From Deltaproteobacteria bacterium (GTDB taxonomy: Bacteria; Desulfobacterota; Binatia; Binatales; Binataceae), in contig JAJXZF010000036.1 in the NCBI GenBank assembly GCA_021780225.1, positions 1 to 64,000 on the forward strand: DNA of 64,000 nucleotides. Direction: 5' to 3'. The translations under genes were made by a program, and so were the position numbers. The notes under the pieces are model-generated. The model saw only the letters and a list, made by a program, of their open reading frames with translations. It was not told the origin of the DNA and did no database searches. Below, piece after piece: positions 7,258-15,859 of this stretch (the stretch's first letter is position 1; each line of letters begins with the position of its first letter).

Positions 7258-9399
7258 TCAAACGTCGGGCGTGACCACCAGGGCGATCGCGCAGCGCGCG
7301 TTCCGCAGGATGAAATCGACCTTTGGTCCGAAATCCAGATGGCCGTTCGAGGGCCGGCGCATCACGCCTATTACGATCAGGTCGGATGAGTTCCGGGCGG
7401 CGGCTTCGAGGATAATCCGTTCGGGACGGCCGCCGGTGGCCACGCGCGCGTCAACCGCGACGCCAAGCGGTTCGCCGAGTTTGCGCATTTCCTCGGCGAT
7501 CGGCGCCCCGTCATGCTCCGCGGCGGCGCGCCGGTAAAAATTGCGAAGCGTGAAGGGCGCTTCGTTCACGAACAGCGCGGTAATCGTCGCGCCCGTCTCA
7601 TGCGCATATAACATCGCCAGATTTGCGCCGAGGCGCGAGAAGGTCGCTCCGGTCGTGGGCGCGAGCGTCCGGCGCAGCGGAATTGGCGCGCCCGCATCGC
7701 GCGCGATGACGATCGGCGCGCGGGCGTTGGCGACGATTTGCGGCAATACTTCGCCGGCGAGCGCACCGTCTTCGCCGCCGGGATTTTGCGACGCGCCGAC
7801 AAAAATCGCGTCGTAGCCGCGCGCGCTCTCTTTCAATATCGCTTCGGCGGCCGAATCGCCCGAACCCGTGCGAGTGATCACGTTGGGCGCGCCGCTTTGG
7901 GCCGCGATCGTTTTGAGCGCCGCGAGGTTCTGCGCGACCTCCTCCGCGGCCGGATGCGTCGGCGCCGCCGAGTCCGCCACCGTCGCCCGGAAGATCGTGA
8001 TGGTCGCGTCCGGATGGTTGCCAAGGACGCCCGCCAGATGCGCGGCCAGCCGCGCATGCGGTCCGCCGCCGCTCAGCACCAGCAGTTTTGCGCCCTCCTT
8101 CGTGAACGGCAGCCGCGCCAGCAATTTTTCGCGCTCGAACCGTTCGATCTCTTCGGGGCCAGACTCGAGACCGGTCAGCATCCACGACAGCAGCGGCGGC
8201 GTCATCAGCGAGGTGACGAGCGCGACCATGATCACGATCGCGTACATCTCGGGCCCCAGCACGCCCATATTGAGGCCGATCATGCCGACGATGATGCCCA
8301 TTCCGCCGCGCGCGTCCATCCCGATTGCGACCGCGAGCGACTCGCGCCAGCCGAGTCCCCGGAGCCGCGAACCGACGAAGCATCCGATTAGCTTGCCGAT
8401 GATCGCGATCGCAAGCACCGCCAGCGCGATCCAAATCTGGTGAATCGCGAAGAGGTTCGCCTTCAGTCCGGAGAAACCAAAGAAAACCGGAGCGAAGACG
8501 CCGACCGTGGCGGCTTCCAGATCGCTGCGGTCGAGCCGATGCAGCCGCGCGGAGCGCCCAATCATCAACCCGGCGATATACGCCCCGAAGACGGCGTGGA
8601 TGCCGATCGCCTGGGTCGCGATCGCGCAGACCATCGCTACGCCGAGCAGCGCGCTCATCCCCGCGTGCTCCGCCTGCGCGTGATCGTCCACCCAGCGCAT
8701 CAGGCGCAGCACCAACGCGCCGCCGACGTAGTAGCAAAAGCCCATGAACAGCGCGACCGCGAGGATGGTTCCGCCGAGCGATCGGAAATCGACCGCGCCA
8801 TGCGCAGACAGGCCGGCGACAACCGAAAGCGCGATCCATCCCAAAGTGTCGTCGATCATTCCGGCCGCCAGGATCGTGATGCCCAAATCGCGGCGCATCA
8901 AATCAAGGTCCATCAGGATTTTCGCGATCACTGGAACCGCCGAAATCGCCATCGCCACCGCCATGAAGAGGCTGAACAACAGGCGATCGCCAGGACGCGC
9001 CAAATATACGGACGGGAGCATCCATCCCAAGGCGAATCCGGCGAGTCCCGGCGCCACCACGCCGGGCAGGGAAATCCAAAGCGCGCCGCGCCCGACGCGC
9101 TTGAGCAGGCCGAGATCGGTCTCGAGTCCGGTCATCAGCAGCAGCATGATCACGCCGAGCCACGCCACGCCGTCGATCAAATGGTTGACGATCGCGTCGG
9201 GCGGAAAAAGGATGCGATGCAGCGCCGGCGCAAAATGACCGAGTATGGTCGGGCCGAGCAGAATGCCCGCAAGCAGCTCGCCGATAACCGTCGCCTGACC
9301 GAGCCGTTTCATAACATCGGCGAGCATCCGCGCGCTGACGAACAGGAGCGTGAACTGAATCAGAAAACTCAGAACCTGGGTTTCATTCAGATGGTTCAT
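7258..9399 (-). CDS. CPA2-family cation/proton antiporter with USP domains
   Basis: A 713-residue protein. Residues 1-410 form a KefB/NhaS-like sodium/proton exchanger domain with about 12 membrane spans; the ion-binding aspartates are in AAGMIDDTLGW and the other conserved region is FGAYIAGLMIGR. Residues 440-710 contain two universal-stress-protein-like nucleotide-binding domains (LVLSGGGPHARLA; later the GVMRRP region), a soluble regulatory tail. The antiporter sits in the inner membrane and exchanges Na+ or K+ for H+. It is divergent from hmgA and has no operon partner. Confidence 0.88.
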   Translation of the reverse strand: MNHLNETQVLSFLIQFTLLFVSARMLADVMKRLGQATVIGELLAGILLGPTILGHFAPALHRILFPPDAIVNHLIDGVAWLGVIMLLLMTGLETDLGLLKRVGRGALWISLPGVVAPGLAGFALGWMLPSVYLARPGDRLLFSLFMAVAMAISAVPVIAKILMDLDLMRRDLGITILAAGMIDDTLGWIALSVVAGLSAHGAVDFRSLGGTILAVALFMGFCYYVGGALVLRLMRWVDDHAQAEHAGMSALLGVAMVCAIATQAIGIHAVFGAYIAGLMIGRSARLHRLDRSDLEAATVGVFAPVFFGFSGLKANLFAIHQIWIALAVLAIAIIGKLIGCFVGSRLRGLGWRESLAVAIGMDARGGMGIIVGMIGLNMGVLGPEMYAIVIMVALVTSLMTPPLLSWMLTGLESGPEEIERFEREKLLARLPFTKEGAKLLVLSGGGPHARLAAHLAGVLGNHPDATITIFRATVADSAAPTHPAAEEVAQNLAALKTIAAQSGAPNVITRTGSGDSAAEAILKESARGYDAIFVGASQNPGGEDGALAGEVLPQIVANARAPIVIARDAGAPIPLRRTLAPTTGATFSRLGANLAMLYAHETGATITALFVNEAPFTLRNFYRRAAAEHDGAPIAEEMRKLGEPLGVAVDARVATGGRPERIILEAAARNSSDLIVIGVMRRPSNGHLDFGPKVDFILRNARCAIALVVTPDV

Positions 9400-9521
9400 T
9401 AGCGCCCGCGATGAAGATGAAGTTGAAGCTGAGCGCGAAAGCCGGACGGCCTCGCCTGATCGACGCTAACGACAGCCTGCATACGGGTCAATGCCGGTCC
9501 GCGCCGCGTGCGCCGCGCCGG

Positions 9522-9552
9522 TTGCCGAAGCGGGCCGCTCCGGCGTTATACT
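9522..9552 (+). promoter_or_regulatory. Candidate sigma70 promoter for hmgA
   Basis: The -35-like TTGCCG (9522-9527) and the good -10 TATACT (9547-9552) are 19 nt apart, slightly long. The predicted transcript would start near 9559, about 28 nt before the ATG at 9587. That supports this start over upstream in-frame codons. Confidence 0.4.
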
Positions 9553-9586
9553 CGCCGTGCAAGCAAATGCCGGTGAGGAGCGCGCG

Positions 9587-10714
9587 ATGAGGAATTGGAT
9601 TCGCATCCCGTTGGCTGAGGGTCAAACCACCCGCCAGGCGCACTGCGATTTGCCCGAGGGCGCTTATGAACGCGAACTTGGCCGGGAAGGTTTTTCCGGC
9701 CCCGCGACCGATATGCTGCATCGGCATCCGCCCACTTCCTGGAGCGGTTGGGAGGGGCCGCTGCGGCCGCGCGCTTTTGATTTGACGAAACTGGAGGCCG
9801 CGACGGAATCGCCCTGGGGCGCTGCGCCGGTCCTCGGCAACGACCATCTGAAGCTGAGGTTCTGGCGCTGCGCGCGCGCGATGGACCATCTGGCGCGCAA
9901 CGGCGACGGCGACGAATTGATCTTCATCCACGAGGGCGCCGGCGAACTCTATTGCGACTATGGCCACATGCCCTTTCGCGACGGCGACTATATCGTGTTG
10001 CCGCGCGGCACGGCGTGGCGGATCGAGCCGGCCGTCCCGGTCGCGGCGCTGCTGCTGGAGGCGACCGGAGATTCCTATCAATTGCCGGAAAAAGGCATCG
10101 TCGGCCATCACGCGATCTTCGACCCAAACGTGCTCGACACGCCGAAAATCGACGCGGCGTTCCGCGCGCAGCAGAGCGAAGAGTCATGGCGGATCGCGAT
10201 CAAGAAGCGCGATCGCCTGAGCGCCGTGACTTATCCATTCAATCCGCTCGACGCGCTTGGATGGCACGGCGATCTGGTCGCGGTGAAATTGAATTGGCGC
10301 GACATCCGGCCGATCATGAGCGCGCGCTACCATATTCCGCCGTCGGCGCACGTCAATTTCGTGGCCGAACGCTTCATGGTCGGGACCTTCGCGCCGCGGC
10401 CGATCGAGACCGATCCGGGCGCTCTGAAAGTTCCGTACTTTCACAACGACGACGATATCGAGGAGATCATCTTTCTCCATCGCGGACAGTTTTTCAGCCG
10501 CGACAATTTCGGCCCCGGCATGATGAGCCTGCATCCGTCGGGCTTCCCGCACGGCCCGCAGCCGAAAGCGTTCGCGATCGGCGCGAAACGCGCGCGCAGC
10601 GAAACCAACGAGATTGCGGTCTATATCGACGCGCGAGATCCGGTTGACGTTGCGCCCGAGGCCGAAGCGGCGGAGGATTTAACTTACGTCGATGCGTGGA
10701 AAATCCGCGACTGA
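9587..10714 (+). CDS. hmgA: Homogentisate 1,2-dioxygenase
   Basis: A 375-residue cupin dioxygenase that opens the ring of homogentisate to maleylacetoacetate in tyrosine/phenylalanine catabolism. The three iron ligands match the known H-x5-E...H pattern: H286 and E292 in YFHNDDDIEE, and H322 in GFPHGPQP. The conserved HVNFVAERFMVG segment precedes them. ATG 9587 has GAGGAG at 9575-9580. The protein is shorter than the 430-440 residues typical of human or Pseudomonas enzymes and fits a shorter bacterial subgroup. maiA follows after 22 nt, which reinforces the assignment. Confidence 0.88.
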   Translation: MRNWIRIPLAEGQTTRQAHCDLPEGAYERELGREGFSGPATDMLHRHPPTSWSGWEGPLRPRAFDLTKLEAATESPWGAAPVLGNDHLKLRFWRCARAMDHLARNGDGDELIFIHEGAGELYCDYGHMPFRDGDYIVLPRGTAWRIEPAVPVAALLLEATGDSYQLPEKGIVGHHAIFDPNVLDTPKIDAAFRAQQSEESWRIAIKKRDRLSAVTYPFNPLDALGWHGDLVAVKLNWRDIRPIMSARYHIPPSAHVNFVAERFMVGTFAPRPIETDPGALKVPYFHNDDDIEEIIFLHRGQFFSRDNFGPGMMSLHPSGFPHGPQPKAFAIGAKRARSETNEIAVYIDARDPVDVAPEAEAAEDLTYVDAWKIRD

Positions 10715-10736
10715 GCGAAGCCGGAGACCGGATGCG

Positions 10737-11378
10737 ATGAAGCTTTACAATTTTTGGCGATCCTCGGCGAGCATGCGGGTGCGAATCGCGCTCGCCTTGA
10801 AAGGAATTCCGTACGAATACCAAAGCGTTAATCTGCTGACGGGCGAATCCGGCTCGCCCGGGTATCTCGCGGTGAATCCGCAGGGCGTCGTGCCGACGCT
10901 CGAAGACGGCGGCAGGCTCTTCACCCAATCGATGGCGATTTGCGAGTACCTTGAGGAGACCCATCCGCAGCCGCCGATCTTGCCGCCGGATCCGGCTGGA
11001 CGGGCGCGGGTGCGCGCGATCGCGCTCGCCGTCGCGTGCGAAATCCACGCCGTCGGCAATCTGCGCGTGTCGGCCGAGCTTGTCAAAAAATACGGCGCGA
11101 CCGAGGCGCAGCGGATGGAATGGATGGCGCATTGGGTCACGGCGGGTTTTGGCGCGATCGAGCGGATGCTTGCGGGTGCGCCCGCAACAGGACGGTTCTG
11201 CCACGGCGACACGCCCACGCTCGCGGATATTTTTCTGGCGCCGCAGGTTTACAATGCCCGCCGCGTCAAACTCGACCTGACGCCTTTTCCGGCCATCGTG
11301 CGAATCGAGCAGGCCTGCGTCGCGCATCCAGCCTTCGCCGCCGCGCGGCCTGAAGCGCAACCCGACGCGGCGCGCTGA
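10737..11378 (+). CDS. maiA: Maleylacetoacetate isomerase (GST zeta type)
   Basis: A 213-residue glutathione-S-transferase-fold protein of the zeta class. The diagnostic N-terminal motif SSASMRVR carries the glutathione-activating serine pair, followed by NPQGVVPTLEDGG and the SMAICEYLEE stretch. It converts maleylacetoacetate, the product of HmgA, to fumarylacetoacetate. ATG 10737 follows a GGAG-containing leader. No fumarylacetoacetase is adjacent; the next gene is a small DUF3565 protein, so the last pathway step must be encoded elsewhere. Confidence 0.88.
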   Translation: MKLYNFWRSSASMRVRIALALKGIPYEYQSVNLLTGESGSPGYLAVNPQGVVPTLEDGGRLFTQSMAICEYLEETHPQPPILPPDPAGRARVRAIALAVACEIHAVGNLRVSAELVKKYGATEAQRMEWMAHWVTAGFGAIERMLAGAPATGRFCHGDTPTLADIFLAPQVYNARRVKLDLTPFPAIVRIEQACVAHPAFAAARPEAQPDAAR

Positions 11379-11387
11379 TCGTCGGCG

Positions 11388-11591
11388 ATGAAAAGCGCAA
11401 TCACGGATTTTCATACCGACGAAGCCGGCGATTGGGTGGCCGAACTCGCCTGCGGCCACAATCAGCACGTGCGCCATCGGCCGCCCTTCCAAAACCGCGC
11501 CTGGGTGACGACCGAAGCGGGCCGGCGCTCGCAGGTCGGCGCCGAACTCGAATGCAAAAAATGCGACGAGGGCGCGCCGCGCGATAATTGA
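11388..11591 (+). CDS. DUF3565 small protein
   Basis: A 67-residue protein with the DUF3565 hallmark: GDWVAELACGHNQHVRHRPP, then NRAWVTTEAGR, ending in ECKKCDEG. The conserved Cys/His set (CGH, HVRH, CKKC) suggests metal binding. The function is not established. It is 9 nt after maiA and probably co-transcribed, and it ends 4 nt from the convergent ridA. Confidence 0.8.
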   Translation: MKSAITDFHTDEAGDWVAELACGHNQHVRHRPPFQNRAWVTTEAGRRSQVGAELECKKCDEGAPRDN

Positions 11592-11595
11592 ACGA

Positions 11596-11988
11596 TTAGC
11601 GCCGGTCGCGCGGCCGGCGGGCCACGGCGTCGATTTCGACCCGCGCGCCGCGCGGCAGCGCCGCGACCTGAACCGTCGCGCGAGCGGGATAGGGCGGCTC
11701 GAAATGCTCGCCGTAAATTCGGTTGACGATTTCGAAATCGGCCAAATCGGTAACGTAAATCGTCGTTTTTACGATCGCGTCGAAACCGAGGCCGGCCGCG
11801 TCGAGCACCGCGCGAAGATTCGCCATCGCATGGCGCATCTCGGCTTCGACGCCGCCTTCGACCAGCCGCCCGCTCGCGGGTTCGAGCCCGATCTGCCCCG
11901 AGCAGTAAACGGTTTCGCCGTCGTCGATCGCCTGCGAATACGGCCCGATGGCCGCCGGAGCGCTATTGGTTTCGATCGCTTTGCTCAT
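11596..11988 (-). CDS. ridA: RidA-family enamine/imine deaminase
   Basis: A 130-residue YjgF/YER057c/UK114 protein. RidA hydrolyses reactive 2-aminoacrylate and related imines made by PLP enzymes. The key arginine is R103 in PARATVQVAALP and the C-terminal acidic residue is E118 in ARVEID; GPYSQA and YCSGQIG near the N-terminus also match. It lies 67 nt downstream of rel on the same strand and is likely the last gene of that series. Confidence 0.88.
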   Translation of the reverse strand: MSKAIETNSAPAAIGPYSQAIDDGETVYCSGQIGLEPASGRLVEGGVEAEMRHAMANLRAVLDAAGLGFDAIVKTTIYVTDLADFEIVNRIYGEHFEPPYPARATVQVAALPRGARVEIDAVARRPRDRR

Positions 11989-12055
11989 TTATCAATCCGA
12001 TGCGATTTTCGCCGCGAGACGCGGCCGGTGAAGCGTGCGCGCCATGTTTCGCCGA

Positions 12056-14302
12056 TTATAGCCGATGGCGCGCGGCGCCGTTGCGGAGTCCCATCCGCGA
12101 AACGCGCATCACGCCGTCGATCGCCGCGATCGAGTGCATCAAATTGTTCAACTGCGCCGCATTGGTCACGCGCAGCTCGAAGAACGAGAGCGCGCGGCCG
12201 TCGACGCCGGTGGTTTTGACCTCGGCGGTCGAGATATTCACGCCCGCCGACGCGATCGCTTTCGACATCGCGGCGAGCAGGCCGGGCTGATCGACGCACA
12301 ACACTTCGAGCCGAATCGGGCGCGGCGTCGCTTCGTCGGCTTTCCATACCACGGGAACGCGCCGTTGCGGATCGGTCGCGAGCGCGTGCGCGCATCCGGC
12401 GAGATGGACCGTGACGCCGCGGCCGCGCGTGATAAAGCCGGTGATCGCTTCGCCGGGCAGCGGACTGCAGCAGCGCGCGAACCGCACCAGCATGTCGCCG
12501 ACGCCGGAGACGATCACTGCGTTGCCGGAAGATTGGCGGCGCGCTTCGCGGGTTTTCGGCTGCTCGCGATCGGCGCTCGGCGCCGCCGGTTTTTCGCCGC
12601 GATAAAGTTTGAGCTCGTCGGGCGCGAGAACTTTGGCCAGCACCTGCGCCGGCGTCACCAGCCCGTAGCCGACCGCCGCGATCAGTCCGTCAACGTCGCG
12701 CTGGGAAAATTCTTTCAGCGCGGCTTCGAACCGCCCCTTCGAGCGCAGTTGCGCGGCGTTCAAACCGAGCGGCTCCAGTTCGCGATCGAGCAGCGAGACC
12801 CCCAGTTCGAGCGAGCGCTCCGCCTGCTGCTGCCGGAGCCACTGCCGGATGCGGCTCTTGGCGCGCGCGGTGACGACGTGATTCGCCCAATCCTTGCCCG
12901 GCGTTTGCCGTTCCGCGGTGATCGCCTCGACCGTGTCGCCGGATTTGAGCCGATAGCGCAGCGGCACCATCCGTCCGTTGACGCGCGCGCCCGCCAGATG
13001 ATTGCCCACCTGCGAGTGGATTCGGTAGGCGAAATCGATGACCGTCGCGCCTTGCGGAAAATCAAGCAGGTCGCCGCGCGGCGTGAAGACGAAAACCTCT
13101 TCGGCGAACAGGTCGTCTTTGACGGTGGAGAGGAATTCCTCGGGATCGTTGAGATTGCGCTGCCATTCGATCAGCCGCCGCAGCCATGCGAAGCGCTCCG
13201 CGTCGCGCATCTGCGACGGGCCGCCGCCCTCCTTGTACGACCAGTGCGCGGCGATTCCGTGCTCCGCGACCTCGTGCATCTCGGGCGTGCGGATCTGCAC
13301 CTCCATCCGCTGGCCGCGCGGGCCGATCACGGTGGTATGCAGCGATTGGTACATGTTGGGCTTCGGCAGCGCGATATAGTCCTTGAACCGTCCCGGAATC
13401 GGCTTCCAGTTGGCATGGACGACGCCGAGCGCTTCGTAACATTCGCGCAGCGTCGGCACGATGATGCGGAAGGCGACCAGATCGTAAATCTGATCGAAGC
13501 TGAGCTCCTCCTGCTGCATCTTCGAGTGAATCGAATAGAAATGTTTCGGCCGCCCGGTGACTTCGGCGGTGACTCCGCCGTCCTTCAGCCGGCGCGCGAG
13601 AATGTCGATCACGCTGCGGATGTACTCTTCGCGTTCGGCGCGTTTTTTCGCGACCTGCGCCTTGAGCATCGCGTACGCCGACGGATTCAGGTAGCGGAAG
13701 GAGTAATCCTCAAGTTCCGATTTGAGCCAATAGATGCCCAGCCGGTGGGCGATCGGAGCGTAAATCTCCAGCGTCTCGCGCGCGATCTCCTCCTGCCGGT
13801 CGGGCGGCAGATGGTTGAGCGTGCGCATGTTGTGGAGGCGATCGGCGAGCTTGATGAGCACGACACGGATGTCGTGCGCCATCGCGATCACCATCTTGCG
13901 GAAATTCTCGGCCTGCTTTTCCTCGCGGCTGGAGAAAGTGATCTTGGAGACCTTGGTCATCCCGTCGACCAGGCGGGCGACCTCGCCGCCAAACAGGCTT
14001 TGCACTTCGTCGAGCGAGGCGCCGGTGTCCTCGACCACGTCGTGCAGCAATCCGGTCACGATCGACGGCATGTCGAGCCTGAGCTCAGCGATGATCAGGG
14101 CGACGTTCAGCGGATGGGTGACATACGGCTCGCCGGAGCGGCGTTTCTGCCCGCGATGCATCCGGGCGGAATAATCGTATGCGCGGCGAATCAACGCGGG
14201 GTCGGCTTGAGGATTATAGGCCTCGACATGCCGAATCAGTGTGTCGAGTTCGGGCGGCGGGCCGGATTGCGGCTCGATTGTGGCCGCGGCTAGCTCCGCC
14301 AT
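12056..14302 (-). CDS. rel: Bifunctional (p)ppGpp synthetase/hydrolase
   Basis: A 748-residue full-length RelA/SpoT homologue that makes and degrades the stringent-response alarmone. The hydrolase HD domain (about residues 35-200) keeps its metal site, with H49, H63 and H87-D88 (HDVVEDT), so hydrolysis should be active. The synthetase domain has RFKDYIALPKPNMYQSLHTT. TGS (VFVFTPRGDLLDFPQGATV) and a C-terminal ACT domain (LEVLCVDQPGLLAAMSKAI) follow. The start codon overlaps the end of gmk by 13 nt, so translation is probably coupled. Confidence 0.95.
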   Translation of the reverse strand: MAELAAATIEPQSGPPPELDTLIRHVEAYNPQADPALIRRAYDYSARMHRGQKRRSGEPYVTHPLNVALIIAELRLDMPSIVTGLLHDVVEDTGASLDEVQSLFGGEVARLVDGMTKVSKITFSSREEKQAENFRKMVIAMAHDIRVVLIKLADRLHNMRTLNHLPPDRQEEIARETLEIYAPIAHRLGIYWLKSELEDYSFRYLNPSAYAMLKAQVAKKRAEREEYIRSVIDILARRLKDGGVTAEVTGRPKHFYSIHSKMQQEELSFDQIYDLVAFRIIVPTLRECYEALGVVHANWKPIPGRFKDYIALPKPNMYQSLHTTVIGPRGQRMEVQIRTPEMHEVAEHGIAAHWSYKEGGGPSQMRDAERFAWLRRLIEWQRNLNDPEEFLSTVKDDLFAEEVFVFTPRGDLLDFPQGATVIDFAYRIHSQVGNHLAGARVNGRMVPLRYRLKSGDTVEAITAERQTPGKDWANHVVTARAKSRIRQWLRQQQAERSLELGVSLLDRELEPLGLNAAQLRSKGRFEAALKEFSQRDVDGLIAAVGYGLVTPAQVLAKVLAPDELKLYRGEKPAAPSADREQPKTREARRQSSGNAVIVSGVGDMLVRFARCCSPLPGEAITGFITRGRGVTVHLAGCAHALATDPQRRVPVVWKADEATPRPIRLEVLCVDQPGLLAAMSKAIASAGVNISTAEVKTTGVDGRALSFFELRVTNAAQLNNLMHSIAAIDGVMRVSRMGLRNGAARHRL

Positions 14303-14913
14303 GGCTCCAACTCCGGGCCAAGCCGCGCCGCGCGCATCCGCTCGGCGGCCACAATCGCATCGAGCTGGACTATCGAATCCTCAATTCTGGCGTTGATAAT
14401 CAGATAGTCGTACTCGTTCCAGGCCTCCGCTTCGCTGCGCGCGCGCTTGAGCCGGCGCTGGATCGCGGCTTCGTCTTCCGTGCCGCGGCCGCGCAGGCGT
14501 TGCTCCAGTTCGCCGAAGCTCGGCGGCAGGACGAAGATGGTCGCCGTATCGGACGGGTAACAACGTCGAATCTGGCGGGCGCCCTGGATATCGATATCGA
14601 GCAGGATGTCGCGGCCCTCCGCCACCGCTCGTTCAAGCGGACCGCGCGGGGTGCCGTAATGCGCGTCGAAGACCTGCGCCGATTCGGCCAGTTCGCCCGC
14701 GTCGCGGATTCTTCTGAATTCCTCGTCGCTCACAAAGCGATAGTCGATTCCGTCGGTTTCGCCTCCGCGCGGCGTCCGCGTGGTCAGCGAGATCGACGGT
14801 TCGAGTCCGCCGATTCGCTGGAGCGCCGCGCGCGAGATCGTGGTCTTGCCCGCGCCGGAGGGCGCCGAAAGAATAAAGATTATTCCACGCCGGCGCCGAT
14901 CCAAGCTCATCAT
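14290..14913 (-). CDS. gmk: Guanylate kinase
   Basis: A 207-residue guanylate kinase, which phosphorylates GMP to GDP with ATP. The P-loop is SAPSGAGKTT (residues 16-25). The GMP-binding part contains TTRTPRGGE and the DYRFVS stretch, and DIDIQGA is the Walker B-like region. It sits between yicC and rel, all reading the same way. The rpoZ gene that often lies between gmk and spoT in Proteobacteria is absent here. Confidence 0.95.
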   Translation of the reverse strand: MMSLDRRRRGIIFILSAPSGAGKTTISRAALQRIGGLEPSISLTTRTPRGGETDGIDYRFVSDEEFRRIRDAGELAESAQVFDAHYGTPRGPLERAVAEGRDILLDIDIQGARQIRRCYPSDTATIFVLPPSFGELEQRLRGRGTEDEAAIQRRLKRARSEAEAWNEYDYLIINARIEDSIVQLDAIVAAERMRAARLGPELEPWRS

Positions 14914-14966
14914 ATAACCTAGCCAACCATCCGCTTTCGCGCAAATGCCGTTTTACTTAAGCGCGG

Positions 14967-15842
14967 TCACTCGACGTTCTGCACCTGCTCGCGCATCTTT
15001 TCGACCTCGCCCTTGATTTCGATCGTAATTTGCGAAAGCGCCGCGTTCTGCGACTTCGACCCCATCGTATTTACTTCCCGATTGATCTCCTGAAGCAGAA
15101 ATTCGATCGATTTGCCGATCGGGCCGCCGCGTCCGATCGCGGCCTTGAGCGCTTGCAGGTGAACCTTGAGCCGCGTGATCTCCTCGCTGATATCTCCATG
15201 CTGGGCGGCGGAAGACGCTTCTTCGTAAAGCCGTTTTTCATTCACCGGCAAATCGCCGAGCAGCTCCCTGACGCGGCTCTCGAAGGTGGCGCGAATCGCG
15301 GCGCGCGCCGCCGCGGCCAGCTTTTCGATTCGCGGCGCCGCCTGCGCGATAGTTTTCAGCCGCGCCTCGAAATCGCGCTTCAGCCCCGCGCCTTCGCGGA
15401 CCCGCTCGGCCTCCAGCGCCTTCAGCGCGCGGCCCAGCGCCGTCATCGCAAGCGCCGCGCCGGCCCGATCGTCGCGCTCCTCTTCGATTACATGAAATAT
15501 TTCCGGACGTTGCAGGAGCGCCTCCACGCCGACGCCGCCATCAAGGCCGAGCCGCTTGCCCATCCGCCGCAATTCGGCGACGTAGCTGGCCGCCAGTCCG
15601 TCGTTGACTTGCAGCCGCGAGGACGGGGGTTTCAGCGCCACGCAGCGCACGAAAACTTCCACCCGGCCGCGGCTGACGACGTCCTGCACCAGCTTGCGCA
15701 CCTCCGCCTCGTATTCGCCCCATCCGCGCGGCAGGCTCAGCTTGAGCTCGAAAAATCTTTGATTGAGCGCGCGGGCCTCGGCTACGGCCTGATAACCGCC
15801 GCGCTCAAGTTGCGCCCGTCCGAATCCGGTCATGCTTCGCAT
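14967..15842 (-). CDS. yicC: YicC-family endoribonuclease
   Basis: A 291-residue YicC/YloC protein, the usual family length, starting MRSMTGFGRA. Further family signatures are NQRFFELKLSLPR, RGRVEVFVR and, near the end, EFLLQEINREVNTMGSKS. YicC is an endoribonuclease implicated in small-RNA turnover in E. coli. The start at 15842 is fixed by the conserved N-terminus; in-frame codons further upstream belong to the glycosyltransferase region read in another frame. It lies 17 nt after the GT4 gene and 53 nt before gmk. Confidence 0.92.
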   Translation of the reverse strand: MRSMTGFGRAQLERGGYQAVAEARALNQRFFELKLSLPRGWGEYEAEVRKLVQDVVSRGRVEVFVRCVALKPPSSRLQVNDGLAASYVAELRRMGKRLGLDGGVGVEALLQRPEIFHVIEEERDDRAGAALAMTALGRALKALEAERVREGAGLKRDFEARLKTIAQAAPRIEKLAAAARAAIRATFESRVRELLGDLPVNEKRLYEEASSAAQHGDISEEITRLKVHLQALKAAIGRGGPIGKSIEFLLQEINREVNTMGSKSQNAALSQITIEIKGEVEKMREQVQNVE

Positions 15843-15859
15843 CGCGTTCCGCCTTGTCC

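Noticed and set aside
12065..14293. A 742-codon + strand frame opposite rel
   Set aside because: The product is His/Arg-rich with no recognisable fold; rel on the other strand has every expected domain.
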